Positions 26,090 to 35,357 of a DNA stretch of 64,000 nt are shown in pieces. Location of the stretch: assembly GCF_004209755.1 (NCBI RefSeq), contig NZ_CP035913.1, positions 7,006,001 to 7,070,000 on the forward strand, in the 5' to 3' direction. The position numbers and the translations under genes were made by a program. This stretch comes from Pseudoduganella lutea (GTDB taxonomy: Bacteria > Pseudomonadota > Gammaproteobacteria > Burkholderiales > Burkholderiaceae_D). Every line of letters starts with the position of its first letter. Positions within the stretch are counted from its first letter, which is position 1. The notes under the pieces are model-generated. The model was not told the DNA's origin and did no database searches. It saw only the letters and a program-made list of their open reading frames with translations.

Positions 26090-29000
26090 ATGCCCTTCGA
26101 CTTCACACGAGCACTTCCCAAACCCGGCAACCGCTTCGCGCTGCCCGCGCTGTACGGTTCCGCCGATTCCTATGCGCTGGCACAGGCGGCGCTGCAACTG
26201 AAGAGCCAGGGCCGCATGCTGGCCATCGTGGTGGCGCAGGCCAGCGACGGCCAGCGGCTGCTGGACGAGATCCCGTGGTTCGCCCCCGCCCTGCGCTGTC
26301 ACCTGCTGCCGGACTGGGAAACGCTGCCGTACGACGCGTTCTCGCCGCACCAGGACCTGGTTTCCGAGCGCCTGGCCACGCTGCACGAAATCCGCAGCGG
26401 CGAGTGCGACGTGATGCTGGTGCCGGCAACGTCGGCGCTCGTGCGCATGGCGCCGCCATCGTTCCTGGCCGCCTACACGTTCTTCTTCAAGAAGGGCGAG
26501 TCGCTCGACGAGGCGAAGCTGAAGGCGCAACTGACGCTGGCCGGCTACACCCACGTGACGCAGGTGATGTCGCCTGGCGAATACTCGGTGCGCGGCGGCC
26601 TGATCGACCTGTTCCCGATGGGGTCCGCGCTGCCATACCGCCTCGACCTGTTCGGCGATACCATCGAAACGATCCGCACGTTCGACGCCGACACGCAGCG
26701 TTCGCTGTATCCGGTCAACGAGGTGCGGCTGCTGCCGGGCCGCGAATTCCCGATGGACGAGGCGGCGCGCACCACGTTCCGCAGCCGCTGGCGCGAAACG
26801 TTCGAAGGCGATCCTTCGCGCGCCGTCGTCTACAAGGACATCAAGAGCGGCATCGCCTCGGCCGGCATCGAATACTACCTGCCGCTGTTCTTCGAAGATA
26901 CTTCCACGCTGTTCGATTACCTGCCCGAAGGCGCCGCGCTGGCGCTCGTCGGCGACATCGATGGCGCGATCCGCCGCTTCTGGGCCGACACCGAGAGCCG
27001 CTACAAATTCCTGAAGGCGGACCGCGAACGCCCGATCCTGCCGCCCGAGGCGATCTTCCTGCGCGACGAGGCGTTCTTCACGTGCGCCAAGCAGCATGCC
27101 CGCATCACGATCGGCAAGAGCCTCGATGGCGAGCCTTCCGAACTATCGGCCCCGATCCCGAACATCGCTGTCAACCGCCACCAGGACGATCCGCTGACGA
27201 ACCTGCGCGCCTACGTGCTGCGCCCGGACCTGCGCGTGATGATCTGCGCCGACTCGGCGGGCCGCCGCGAAACGCTGCAGCAGTACTTCGCCGAGTTCGA
27301 CCTGCACCCGGCCCTCGTCGACGGCTTCGGCGGCTTCCTGGCTTCGCACGACCGCATCGTGCTGGGCGTGGCGCCGCTGCAGGCCGGCTTCGAGCTCCAT
27401 GCTGGCGACGAGACCCTGGTATTCATCACCGAAACCGAGATCTATGCCGGCTCGGGCCGGCGCGTCGGCAAGAAAAAGCAGGAAGCCGTCACGCAGGTCG
27501 AATCGATGGTGCGCGACCTGTCCGAGCTGAAGATCGGCGACCCGGTGGTGCACATCAACCACGGCATCGGCCGCTACATGGGCCTGGTGAGCATGGACCT
27601 GGGCGAAGGCGAGACGGAATTCCTGCACCTAGAATACGCCAAGGACACGAAGCTGTACGTGCCCGTGTCGCAGCTGCACGTGATTTCCCGCTACTCGGGC
27701 GGTGCGCCGGAAGATGCGCCGCTGCACGCGCTGGGCTCGGGCCAGTGGGACAAGGCCAAGCGCAAGGCAGCCGAGCAGGTGCGCGACACGGCCGCCGAGC
27801 TGCTGAACCTGTATGCGCGCCGCGCCGCGCGGCAGGGCCACGCATTCGAATATTCGTCGCACGACTACGAGCGTTTCGCCGAGAGCTTCGGCTTCGATGA
27901 AACGCCCGACCAGGCCGCGGCCATCCTGAACGTGATCCGCGACATGACGTCGGGCAAGCCGATGGACCGGCTCGTGTGCGGCGACGTGGGCTTCGGCAAG
28001 ACCGAGGTCGCACTGCGCGCCGCCTTCATCGCCGTCATGGGCGGCAAGCAGGTGGCGATCCTGGCACCCACCACGCTGCTGGCCGAACAGCACGCGCAAA
28101 CGTTCGCCGACCGCTTCGCCGACTGGCCCGTGAAGATCGCGGAAATGTCGCGCTTCCGCACCGGCAAGGAAATCGCCAGCGCCATGAAAGGCATGGCCGA
28201 CGGCACGCTCGATATCGTGATCGGCACGCACAAGCTGCTGTCGAGCGACGTGAACTTCACGCGACTGGGTCTCGTCATCATCGACGAGGAACACCGCTTC
28301 GGCGTGCGCCAGAAGGAAGCATTGAAATCGCTGCGCGCCGAAGTGGACGTGCTGACATTGACCGCCACGCCGATCCCGCGCACGCTGGGCATGGCGCTCG
28401 AAGGCCTGCGCGACTTTTCCGTGATCGCCACGGCGCCGCAGAAGCGCCTCGCCATCAAGACCTTCGTGCGCAGCGAGGATGGCTCGATCATCCGCGAAGC
28501 GATCCTGCGCGAACTCAAGCGCGGCGGCCAGGTGTACTTTTTGCACAACGAGGTGGAAACGATCCAGAACCGGCTGGCGCAGCTCGTCGAGCTGGTGCCG
28601 GAGGCGCGCATCGCCGTCGCCCACGGCCAGATGCACGAGCGCGACCTGGAAAAGGTGATGCGCGACTTCGTGGCGCAGCGCTACAACATCCTGCTGTGCA
28701 CGACGATCATCGAGACCGGCATCGACGTGCCCACGGCGAACACGATCATCATGCACCGCGCCGACAAGTTCGGCCTGGCCCAGCTGCACCAGCTGCGCGG
28801 GCGCGTGGGCCGCTCGCACCACCAGGCGTATGCCTACCTGCTGGTGAGCGACCTGCAATCGCTGTCGAAGCAGGCGCAGCGCCGGCTCGACGCGATCCAG
28901 CAGATGGAAGAACTGGGCAGCGGCTTCTACCTGGCCATGCACGACCTGGAAATCCGCGGCGCAGGCGAGGTGTTGGGCGAAAGCCAGTCCGGCGAAATGC

Positions 29001-29533
29001 TCGAAGTGGGCTTCCAGCTGTACACCGACATGCTGAACGAAGCCGTGCGCGCGCTGAAGGCCGGCAAGGAGCCGGACCTGGCAGCGCCGCTGTCCACCAC
29101 CACCGAGATCAACCTGCACGTGCCGGCGCTGCTGCCGGCCGATTTCTGCGGCGACGTGCACGAGCGCCTGTCGATCTACAAGCGCCTGGCCAACTGCACC
29201 TCGCAGGAAGCGATCGACGGCCTGCAGGAAGAACTGATCGACCGTTTTGGCAAATTGCCCGAACCGACGAAGGCGCTGATCGAAACGCACCGGCTGCGGA
29301 TTGCCGCAAAGACCGTCGGCATTGTTAAAATCGATGCCCATGGTGAAGCAGCGAACCTGCAATTCATGCCACAACCGCCCATCGACCCGATGCGCATCAT
29401 CACCCTGATCCAGAAGCACAAGCACATCAAGCTGAACGGGCAGGACAAACTGAAGATCACCGCGAGCATGCCCGACCTGGCCGCACGCGTCGCGCAGATC
29501 AAGACCGCCATCAAACAACTGACTTCCGCGTGA
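26090..29533 (+). CDS. mfd: transcription-repair coupling factor
   Basis: The 1147-residue protein matches Mfd length (E. coli 1148). The UvrB-homology region comes first (SPGEYSVRGGLIDLFPMG). The RNA-polymerase-interacting domain follows (LKIGDPVVHINHGIGRYMGL). Next is the RecG-like translocase with Walker A CGDVGFGKTEVALRAA, DEExH-type VIIDEEHRFGVRQ and QLRGRVGRSHHQAYAYLL. The C-terminal TRCF domain closes it. Mfd removes stalled RNA polymerase at lesions and recruits UvrA. The start at 26090 (MPFDFTRALPKPGNR) fits the family; the longer frame does not. Confidence 0.97.
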   Translation: MPFDFTRALPKPGNRFALPALYGSADSYALAQAALQLKSQGRMLAIVVAQASDGQRLLDEIPWFAPALRCHLLPDWETLPYDAFSPHQDLVSERLATLHEIRSGECDVMLVPATSALVRMAPPSFLAAYTFFFKKGESLDEAKLKAQLTLAGYTHVTQVMSPGEYSVRGGLIDLFPMGSALPYRLDLFGDTIETIRTFDADTQRSLYPVNEVRLLPGREFPMDEAARTTFRSRWRETFEGDPSRAVVYKDIKSGIASAGIEYYLPLFFEDTSTLFDYLPEGAALALVGDIDGAIRRFWADTESRYKFLKADRERPILPPEAIFLRDEAFFTCAKQHARITIGKSLDGEPSELSAPIPNIAVNRHQDDPLTNLRAYVLRPDLRVMICADSAGRRETLQQYFAEFDLHPALVDGFGGFLASHDRIVLGVAPLQAGFELHAGDETLVFITETEIYAGSGRRVGKKKQEAVTQVESMVRDLSELKIGDPVVHINHGIGRYMGLVSMDLGEGETEFLHLEYAKDTKLYVPVSQLHVISRYSGGAPEDAPLHALGSGQWDKAKRKAAEQVRDTAAELLNLYARRAARQGHAFEYSSHDYERFAESFGFDETPDQAAAILNVIRDMTSGKPMDRLVCGDVGFGKTEVALRAAFIAVMGGKQVAILAPTTLLAEQHAQTFADRFADWPVKIAEMSRFRTGKEIASAMKGMADGTLDIVIGTHKLLSSDVNFTRLGLVIIDEEHRFGVRQKEALKSLRAEVDVLTLTATPIPRTLGMALEGLRDFSVIATAPQKRLAIKTFVRSEDGSIIREAILRELKRGGQVYFLHNEVETIQNRLAQLVELVPEARIAVAHGQMHERDLEKVMRDFVAQRYNILLCTTIIETGIDVPTANTIIMHRADKFGLAQLHQLRGRVGRSHHQAYAYLLVSDLQSLSKQAQRRLDAIQQMEELGSGFYLAMHDLEIRGAGEVLGESQSGEMLEVGFQLYTDMLNEAVRALKAGKEPDLAAPLSTTTEINLHVPALLPADFCGDVHERLSIYKRLANCTSQEAIDGLQEELIDRFGKLPEPTKALIETHRLRIAAKTVGIVKIDAHGEAANLQFMPQPPIDPMRIITLIQKHKHIKLNGQDKLKITASMPDLAARVAQIKTAIKQLTSA

Positions 29534-29557
29534 TGCCACGCCTGACGAATTAAGCAG

Positions 29558-30424
29558 ATGAATCAAGTACAAGACATGACCATGAACCTCGTCCTGCAGG
29601 GCCTGGACGATTGCCAGCCACGCCTGGAGCGCATCGCCGCGCTGGCGGCCCCGCAGCGCACCGTGCGCATCAGCGATACGGCCCTGCGCTGCGAAGGCAT
29701 CAGTTTCTCGCCGGCGCTGCGCCAGACCATCGAGGTGGCCGCCCATGCGGCCGAGCTGGATGCCACCTACATGATGGGTTCCCAGCAACTGGCCGACTAC
29801 CGGCTGGTGGCGATGGACATGGATTCCACGCTGATCACCATCGAATGCATCGACGAGATCGCCGACATGCAGGGCCTGAAACCGCAGGTGGCCGCGATCA
29901 CCGAGGCGGCCATGCGCGGCGAACTGGATTTTTCCGAAAGCCTGCGCCGGCGCGTCGCCCTGCTCGAAGGGCTCGAGGCCTCCGCGCTGGAACGCGTGTA
30001 TGAAGAGCGCCTGCGCCTGTCGCCCGGCGCCGAGCGCATGCTGCAGGCCGTGCAGGCGGCCGGCCTGAAAACGCTGCTCGTGTCCGGCGGCTTCACCTAT
30101 TTCACCGACCGGCTGAAAGCACGCCTCGGCCTGGACTTCACGCGCGCGAATGAACTTGAGATCGTCGAAGGCAAGCTGACCGGCAAGGTGGTGGGCGACA
30201 TCGTCGACGCCGAAGCCAAGCGCGCCACCGTCGAACAGGTGTGCGCCACGCTGAGCATCACGCCGGACCAGGCCATCGTGATGGGCGATGGCGCCAATGA
30301 CCTCAAGATGATGGGCATCGCCGGCATGTCGGTGGCGTTCCGCGCCAAGCCGGTCGTGCGCGAACAGGCCACCGTGGCGCTCAACTTCGTCGGGCTGGAC
30401 GGCATCCTGAATCTGCTGAACTGA
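29558..30424 (+). CDS. serB: phosphoserine phosphatase
   Basis: The 288-residue HAD enzyme catalyses the last step of serine synthesis. The nucleophile motif is VAMDMDSTLITIECIDEIAD (DxDxT), with motif II Ser in TLLVSGGFTYFTDRL and motif III/IV in VMGDGANDLKMMGIAGMSVA. An N-terminal ACT-like region precedes the catalytic domain, as in SerB of other proteobacteria. The start could be 29558 or an ATG eight codons later. It lies 24 bases after mfd and may be co-transcribed. Confidence 0.95.
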   Translation: MNQVQDMTMNLVLQGLDDCQPRLERIAALAAPQRTVRISDTALRCEGISFSPALRQTIEVAAHAAELDATYMMGSQQLADYRLVAMDMDSTLITIECIDEIADMQGLKPQVAAITEAAMRGELDFSESLRRRVALLEGLEASALERVYEERLRLSPGAERMLQAVQAAGLKTLLVSGGFTYFTDRLKARLGLDFTRANELEIVEGKLTGKVVGDIVDAEAKRATVEQVCATLSITPDQAIVMGDGANDLKMMGIAGMSVAFRAKPVVREQATVALNFVGLDGILNLLN

Positions 30425-30433
30425 GCTGCCTCT

Positions 30434-31627
30434 CTACTGCACCGCGCCGTCCGCGCGCAGCCGGGCGATATCGGCCGCCGTCATGCCCAGCTGCGCCAGC
30501 ACGGCATCGGTATGTTCGCCCAGTGCCGGCCCCTGCCAGCGCACCGCGCCCGGCGTATCCGACAGTTTCGGCACGATGCCCGGCATCGCCACCTCGACAC
30601 CATCGGGCAGCGTGTGGCGCAGGATCATGTCGCGCGCCTGGTAGTGCGGGTCGGCGACGATGTCGGCCACCGAATAGATGCGGCCGGCCGGCACGTCGGC
30701 CGCCTCCAGCTCCGCCAGCACGTGCTCGATCGGGTGGCGCGACGTCCAGCCGGCGATCGCGGCGTCGATCAGCGCGGCTTGCGCGGCGCGGCCGTCGTTC
30801 TGCGCGAACTGCGGGTCGTCGGCCAGGTCCTGCCGGCCGATCACGGCCATCAGGCGCTTGTAGATCGGGTTGCTGTTGCCGGCGATGACGACATAGGCAC
30901 CGTCGCGCGTGGGGTAGGTGTTCGATGGCGCAATGCCCGGCAGCGCGCCGCCGCTGCGCTCGCGCACATGGCCCAGCAGATCGTATTCCGGCACAAGGCT
31001 TTCCATCAGGTTGAACACGCTTTCGACGAGCGACACGTCGACGACCTGGCCATCGCCCTGCCCCGTCTTCACGCGCAGCACCGACATCAGCGCCCCCATC
31101 ACCGCGTGCAGCGATGCCAGCGAATCGCCCAGGCTGACGCCCACGCGGGCCGGCACGCCGCCCGCCTCGCCGGTGGTATAGCGGATGCCGCCCATCGCCT
31201 CGCCGATGGCGCCGAAGCCCGGCCGGTCCTTGTAAGGTCCCGTCTGGCCATAGCCGGAGATGCGCACCATCGTCAGCTTTGGATTCAGCGCGTGCAGCAC
31301 GTCCCAGCCCAGGCCCAGCTTTTCCAGCGCGCCCGGCTTCATGTTCTCGATGAGGACGTCGGCATCCTCGAGCAGGCGCTTGACGATGGCGATGCCGTCC
31401 GCGCTCTTCAGGTTCAGCGCGATCGAGCGCTTGTTGCGCGACTGCAGATACCACCACAGCGACGTGCCGTTGTGCAGCTTGCGCCATTTGCGGATCGGGT
31501 CGCCGTCGCCGGGCGCCTCGACCTTGATGACGTCGGCGCCGAATTCGGCCATCAGCCGCGCCGCGAACGGCGCCGCGATCAACGCGCCGATTTCAATGAC
31601 CTTGATGCCAGCAAGTGGTCCGCTCAT
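30434..31627 (-). CDS. CaiB/BaiF family class III CoA-transferase
   Basis: The 397-residue protein starts MSGPLAGIKVIEIGALIAAP after a strong GGAGGAGG site. It has the family pattern: FGADVIKVEAPGDGDP, SRNKRSIALNLKS, DVLIENMKPGALEKLGLG, RISGYGQTGPYKDRPGFG. At the catalytic position after GQVVDVSLV the residue is Glu (VSLVESVFNLM), where formyl-CoA transferase has Asp; Glu is common in other CaiB-type subgroups. The enzyme should move CoA between carboxylic acids, but the substrates cannot be named. It is convergent with serB across a ten-base gap. Confidence 0.88.
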   Translation of the reverse strand: MSGPLAGIKVIEIGALIAAPFAARLMAEFGADVIKVEAPGDGDPIRKWRKLHNGTSLWWYLQSRNKRSIALNLKSADGIAIVKRLLEDADVLIENMKPGALEKLGLGWDVLHALNPKLTMVRISGYGQTGPYKDRPGFGAIGEAMGGIRYTTGEAGGVPARVGVSLGDSLASLHAVMGALMSVLRVKTGQGDGQVVDVSLVESVFNLMESLVPEYDLLGHVRERSGGALPGIAPSNTYPTRDGAYVVIAGNSNPIYKRLMAVIGRQDLADDPQFAQNDGRAAQAALIDAAIAGWTSRHPIEHVLAELEAADVPAGRIYSVADIVADPHYQARDMILRHTLPDGVEVAMPGIVPKLSDTPGAVRWQGPALGEHTDAVLAQLGMTAADIARLRADGAVQ

Positions 31628-31719
31628 AGTGCCTCCTCCAATGCAATCCGATGAATCCGGGGAGCATAGACAAGCGCGGGGCTGCCGTCCAGGGAAGCGG
31701 TCGAATAAACAGCGCTTTC

Positions 31720-32217
31720 TTAACCCAGCAGGTGATGATTGCGCTGCCAGCAGGCGAATGTAAGCGCGCTGGCGAACGTGACCCATGCCAGGTAGGGCAG
31801 CAGCATCAGGCCGGCGATACGGCGCGCCTTCCAGAACGCGACCGTGGTGGCCAGCACCAGCGCCCACAGGATGAGCACTTCGGCGAACGCGGCGGCACCC
31901 AGGTGCCAGCCGAAGAACAGCCAGCTCCACAGCGCATTCGCGGCCAGTTGCACGAGATAGAGCCAGAGGGTGCGCGGCGCCGTGGAAAACCCGCGCGTGC
32001 GCCAGACCAGGAAGGCGGCAAGCGCCATCATCAGGTACAGCACCGTCCACACGGGCCCGAACACGCCCGCTGGCGGCGCCCAATCGGGCTTGTTCAGCTG
32101 CGCATAGAACTGCGGCGCGTCCTGCGATGCCCAGGCGCCGAGCGCCGCGGCGGCGAAGGTGACCAGCAGCCAGCCGGCGAGGTGTTTGACGTTGTCGGCG
32201 AGACGGCGAGTGTCCAT
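31720..32217 (-). CDS. tspO: TspO/MBR (translocator protein) family membrane protein
   Basis: The 165-residue protein has five membrane helices and the Trp-rich family pattern: LNKPDWAPPAGVFGPVWTVL, a strongly conserved block, then ANALWSWLFFGWHLGAAAF and a C-terminal YLAWVTFASALTF. TspO proteins bind tetrapyrroles and related ligands and affect stress responses. The start at 32217 (MDTRRLADNVKHLAG) is preferred over a TTG ten codons upstream. No good ribosome binding site is seen. It diverges from the cytochrome c gene. Confidence 0.9.
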   Translation of the reverse strand: MDTRRLADNVKHLAGWLLVTFAAAALGAWASQDAPQFYAQLNKPDWAPPAGVFGPVWTVLYLMMALAAFLVWRTRGFSTAPRTLWLYLVQLAANALWSWLFFGWHLGAAAFAEVLILWALVLATTVAFWKARRIAGLMLLPYLAWVTFASALTFACWQRNHHLLG

Positions 32218-32296
32218 GAAGCAAGCGCATTGTTGGAGGAATGCCAACTGTAGCAGGCGCGCCCGGTGGACGGCGCACGAGCGGCCGCGACGGGTC

Positions 32297-32302
32297 TATA
32301 AT
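32297..32302 (+). promoter_or_regulatory. -10 element immediately before the cytochrome c gene
   Basis: TATAAT ends seven bases before the ATG at 32309, so transcription would start at or beside the start codon and yield a leaderless mRNA. No Shine-Dalgarno sequence is present. No good -35 is apparent. Confidence 0.5.
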
Positions 32303-32308
32303 CGGCGC

Positions 32309-32737
32309 ATGAGACGATCCGGGCCTGCCTTGACTTTAACGCTGCTGATACCGATGCTGCTCGCCATTCACCCCACCGCGCATGCCAACGCCGCTGCAAA
32401 AGCGGCTGCCAGCGCGCCTGCCAGCACCGTGGTCGGCGACCCGAAGGCCGGCGCGGCCGCCTTCCGGGTATGCGCCTCGTGCCACCAGGTGGGCCCCGGG
32501 GCCCGCAACGCATTCGGCCCGCACCTGAACGGCCTGTTCGGCCGCCGGGCCGGTGCCATGCAATATGCCTATTCCGCCGCGATGAAGAAATCGCCGGTCA
32601 TCTGGAACGACAAGACCCTGGCCGCGTTCCTGCGCGACCCGGACGACGTCGTGCCGGGAACGAAGATGCGCTTGTGGGGCTTTTCCGACGAGCGCAAGAT
32701 CGCCAACCTGCTTGCCTACTTGCGCCAATACCAATAG
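32309..32737 (+). CDS. periplasmic class I c-type cytochrome
   Basis: The 142-residue protein has a signal peptide (MRRSGPALTLTLLIPMLLAI, ending near residue 27) and an Ala-rich linker. Haem attaches at CASCH in FRVCASCHQVGPGARNAFGP, and the distal Met ligand is probably in VPGTKMRLWGF. This is the cytochrome c2/c550 pattern of a soluble electron carrier. The ATG directly follows a TATAAT at leaderless spacing. Downstream genes begin three bases after its stop, so it may head a short operon. Confidence 0.9.
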   Translation: MRRSGPALTLTLLIPMLLAIHPTAHANAAAKAAASAPASTVVGDPKAGAAAFRVCASCHQVGPGARNAFGPHLNGLFGRRAGAMQYAYSAAMKKSPVIWNDKTLAAFLRDPDDVVPGTKMRLWGFSDERKIANLLAYLRQYQ

Positions 32738-32739
32738 CC

Positions 32740-32978
32740 ATGTCCACCACGATCACGCACCGCCGCACACGCATCGTCACCCTCGACGCCGGCGAGGAAC
32801 CCGGTACCCTTTGCCGCCCGGCGACATCGCCATCCAGCAGGTCGAAGGCGGCTGGACGCTGTGGTTCATCGGCGACGACGGCAGCATCGAAGGCTACGAT
32901 GAACCGTACCCCTCGCAGAAGGAAGCGATGTGGTCCGCCAAGGCTGCCGCGGAGTATGCCGGCAGCGATCAATCCTGA
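32740..32978 (+). CDS. small hypothetical protein, broken by one missing base at 32810-32812
   Basis: Frame one from ATG 32740 gives MSTTITHRRTRIVTLDAGEE, then PGTL. A second frame continues LPPGDIAIQQVEGGWTLWFI with a soluble, acidic C-terminus (GYDEPYPSQKEAMWSAKAAA) to 32978. Adding one T to the TTT run joins them into 79 residues. Neither half is credible alone: the first frame loses sense and the second lacks a proper start. The family is not recognised. It lies between the cytochrome and the GFA-type gene. Confidence 0.65.
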
Positions 32979-32991
32979 ACCCGGAGGAACC

Positions 32992-33339
32992 ATGCTGTAC
33001 AAGGGAAGCTGCCACTGCGGCAACGTGGCGTTCGAAGTCGAGGGCGCGATCGACGGCGCATTGTCGTGCAACTGCTCGATGTGCCAGCGCCGCGGCTCGC
33101 TGCTGTGGTTCGTGCCGCGCGCCCGCCTCGCGCTGGCCACGCCGGAAGAGAACGCAGCCACGTACATGTTCAACAAACACGTGATCAAGCACCGCTTCTG
33201 CCCCGCCTGCGGCATCCATCCGTATGGTGAAGGCGTCGATCCGGCTGGGAATGCGATGGCCGCGGTGAATCTGCGCTGCATCGACGGCATCGATCTCGAC
33301 GCCATTCCGGTGCAGCACTATGACGGTCGCAGCCACTGA
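32992..33339 (+). CDS. GFA/CENP-V family zinc protein
   Basis: The 115-residue protein has the zinc-ligand set of glutathione-dependent formaldehyde-activating enzyme relatives: CHCGNVAFEVEG near the start, CNCSMCQRRGSLLWFV, and CPACGIHPYGEG. It ends VNLRCIDGIDLDAIPVQHYD as usual in the family. GGAGGAACC precedes the ATG. True formaldehyde activation is shown for few members, so the reaction is left open. Confidence 0.88.
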   Translation: MLYKGSCHCGNVAFEVEGAIDGALSCNCSMCQRRGSLLWFVPRARLALATPEENAATYMFNKHVIKHRFCPACGIHPYGEGVDPAGNAMAAVNLRCIDGIDLDAIPVQHYDGRSH

Positions 33340-33419
33340 GCTGGGCGGTATCCGGACACCGGGCTTGGCAAATTTGCTATAGACTGGGCCTTCCTTTCAT
33401 TTCAAGACAGGGAGTGCAA

Positions 33420-33779
33420 ATGGTCCAGGACCTGGTTCACGATCCCCGCACCGACTCGGCCAAAAGCTGGGCGCAGGGGCTGTACATCGCGCATGGGGTG
33501 TGCCTGCTGTTCACGCTTGGCACGCTGTCGTTCATTCCGCTGATCTTCAACTACGTGAAGCGGCCCGAAGCCGCGGGCACGTTCGTGCACACCCACCACG
33601 ACTGGCAGATCCGCTCGTTCTGGTGGTACGTGGTGTGGGTGGTCGTGGGCTGGATGCTGGTGTTCACCTTCATCGGCATCCTGGTCGCGTGGATACCGTT
33701 CCTTGGCGCGTGGCTCTGGAAGGCCTACCGGATCATCCGGGGCTTCATTGCACTGAACAATAACGAACCGATTCCCTGA
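33420..33779 (+). CDS. small membrane protein, DUF4870-like
   Basis: The 119-residue protein has three hydrophobic segments (about residues 18-45, 69-95 and a short C-terminal one) with FNYVKRPEAAGTFVHTHHDW between them and LGAWLWKAYRIIRGFIALN at the end. This is the pattern of small DUF4870-type membrane proteins often annotated as transmembrane. ATG 33420 has GGGAG eight bases upstream, and a GTG six bases earlier is less likely. Function unknown. Confidence 0.7.
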   Translation: MVQDLVHDPRTDSAKSWAQGLYIAHGVCLLFTLGTLSFIPLIFNYVKRPEAAGTFVHTHHDWQIRSFWWYVVWVVVGWMLVFTFIGILVAWIPFLGAWLWKAYRIIRGFIALNNNEPIP

Positions 33780-33822
33780 TACGCCGGTGCCGGGCCGCGC
33801 CCTGGCCCGGCACCCGTCGGCC

Positions 33823-35235
33823 CTACAGGACCCGCAGGAACGCCACCAGGTCGGCCTTCTCGCCGTCCGTCAGCTTTGTCTCCAGCACGAGGTTGAAGAA
33901 TTCCACCGTATCTTCCAGCGTGATCAGCCGGCCATCGTGCAGGTACGGTGGCGACTCCTTGATGCCGCGCAGCGGGAAGGTCTTGATCTTGCCATCGCCG
34001 ACCGCCTTCATGCCGTTCACCATTTGCGTCTTATAGAACCGCTCCGTCTTCAGGTCATGCATCAGGTTGTCCGTGTAGTACGGCGCCGCATGGCACGTCA
34101 CGCACTGGCCCTTGCCGTTGAAGACCGCCTCGCCGCGCAACTCCTGCGCGCTGGCCTTTTTCGGATCGAGCTTGCCCAGCACGTTCAGCTTCGGCGCCGG
34201 CGGAAAGTCCATCAGCGCCTGGAACTCGGCCATGAAATGCACCTGGCTGCCCCGCTCGAGCACATTGACACCCTTCTTCGTGGCGATCACCGGATCGCCG
34301 TCGAAGTACGCGGCACGCTGTTCGAACTGGGTGAAATCCTCGACGGTCTTCAGCGCCCGCTGGGAACCGAACAGGCGCTGCACGTTCAGGCCACGCAAGG
34401 TGGGCGTTTCGATGCGGTGTCGCAGTTCCTGCGGGCGGATATCGCCGACCAGGTGCGTGGAGCCATTCGTATGGCCATTCGAGTGGCAGTCGAAGCACGA
34501 TACGCCCATGCTGGGCCGCGCCGAGCGCCGGTCTTCCGTCTGGTTGAACTGCTGCTGCGGGAAGGGCGTGAGCAGCAGGCGCAGGCCCTCGATCTGCTTC
34601 GGGTTCAGCAGCCCGTTGAAGAGTTCGTAGTAGTTATCGATCGTCAGCAGCCGGCCCTTCGACACGTCGCCCATCTCAGGGTGCGTGGTCAAAAAGATCG
34701 GTGCCGGAAACTCCGGCAGGATGTGATCGGGCAGGTCGAACGACAGGTCGAAGCGGTTCAGGTCGCGCCGTTCCTGGCGCAGGATCTCGTCGATGTGGAA
34801 CTGCGGGAACAGCATGCCGCCTTCCGGATGGTTCGGGTGCGACAGCGGCAGGAAGCCGGCCGGGTACAGGCCTTTCGCCTTCACGTCGTCGGGGCTCATG
34901 CCGGCCAGTTGCTGCCACGTGACGCCCCTGGGCAGCTTCACGCGCACGCCCTCCTGCACCGGCTTCCCGCGGAACATCGTCACGCCTTGCGCGGGACGGT
35001 TCGCCAGGTCGTAGCGCTGCGCCAGCAATTCCTGCTGGCGGCGCTCGATCGCGGGCCGGGCCGCCTTCATCCGGTCCATCGTGACCTGGAACGGCTCCGT
35101 GATGTCGACCTTCATGTAGCTCGTGGGCGTTTGCGGCGGCGGCTTGGGCTTGCCGTCCTGCGTCCACACCAGCGCCGGGGATACGGCGAACGCGGCGGCG
35201 ACCGCGGTCCTGGCAAACACCGTCGAAGCTTTCAT
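33823..35235 (-). CDS. secreted di-haem cytochrome (cytochrome c peroxidase/MauG-like)
   Basis: The 470-residue protein has a signal peptide (MKASTVFARTAVAAAFAVSP). Two CxxCH haem sites are present: CFDCH within MGVSCFDCHSNGHTNGSTHL (about residue 245) and CVTCH within GKGQCVTCHAAPYYTDN (about residue 380). The C-terminus has PLRGIKESPPYLHDGRLITLEDTVEFFN, shared with cytochrome c peroxidases. It is longer than classic di-haem peroxidases, with a large N-terminal extension. A periplasmic redox role is likely; substrate unknown. It lies at the 3' side of the cystathionine-lyase gene but 120 bases away. Confidence 0.85.
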   Translation of the reverse strand: MKASTVFARTAVAAAFAVSPALVWTQDGKPKPPPQTPTSYMKVDITEPFQVTMDRMKAARPAIERRQQELLAQRYDLANRPAQGVTMFRGKPVQEGVRVKLPRGVTWQQLAGMSPDDVKAKGLYPAGFLPLSHPNHPEGGMLFPQFHIDEILRQERRDLNRFDLSFDLPDHILPEFPAPIFLTTHPEMGDVSKGRLLTIDNYYELFNGLLNPKQIEGLRLLLTPFPQQQFNQTEDRRSARPSMGVSCFDCHSNGHTNGSTHLVGDIRPQELRHRIETPTLRGLNVQRLFGSQRALKTVEDFTQFEQRAAYFDGDPVIATKKGVNVLERGSQVHFMAEFQALMDFPPAPKLNVLGKLDPKKASAQELRGEAVFNGKGQCVTCHAAPYYTDNLMHDLKTERFYKTQMVNGMKAVGDGKIKTFPLRGIKESPPYLHDGRLITLEDTVEFFNLVLETKLTDGEKADLVAFLRVL

Positions 35236-35357
35236 GACTCTTCCTTGTCGTTATTGATGAAGGGCTGGCAAGACTTCTCCCTTCATTAAAGCAGCCGGAG
35301 TCATGTATTGAAAGGCCGGACTCGATTGTATTGATTGATCGGCCGGATAGGCAGCGA

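Noticed and set aside
27629..29788. 719-codon open frame opposite mfd
   Set aside because: No recognisable domain; mfd is complete on the other strand.
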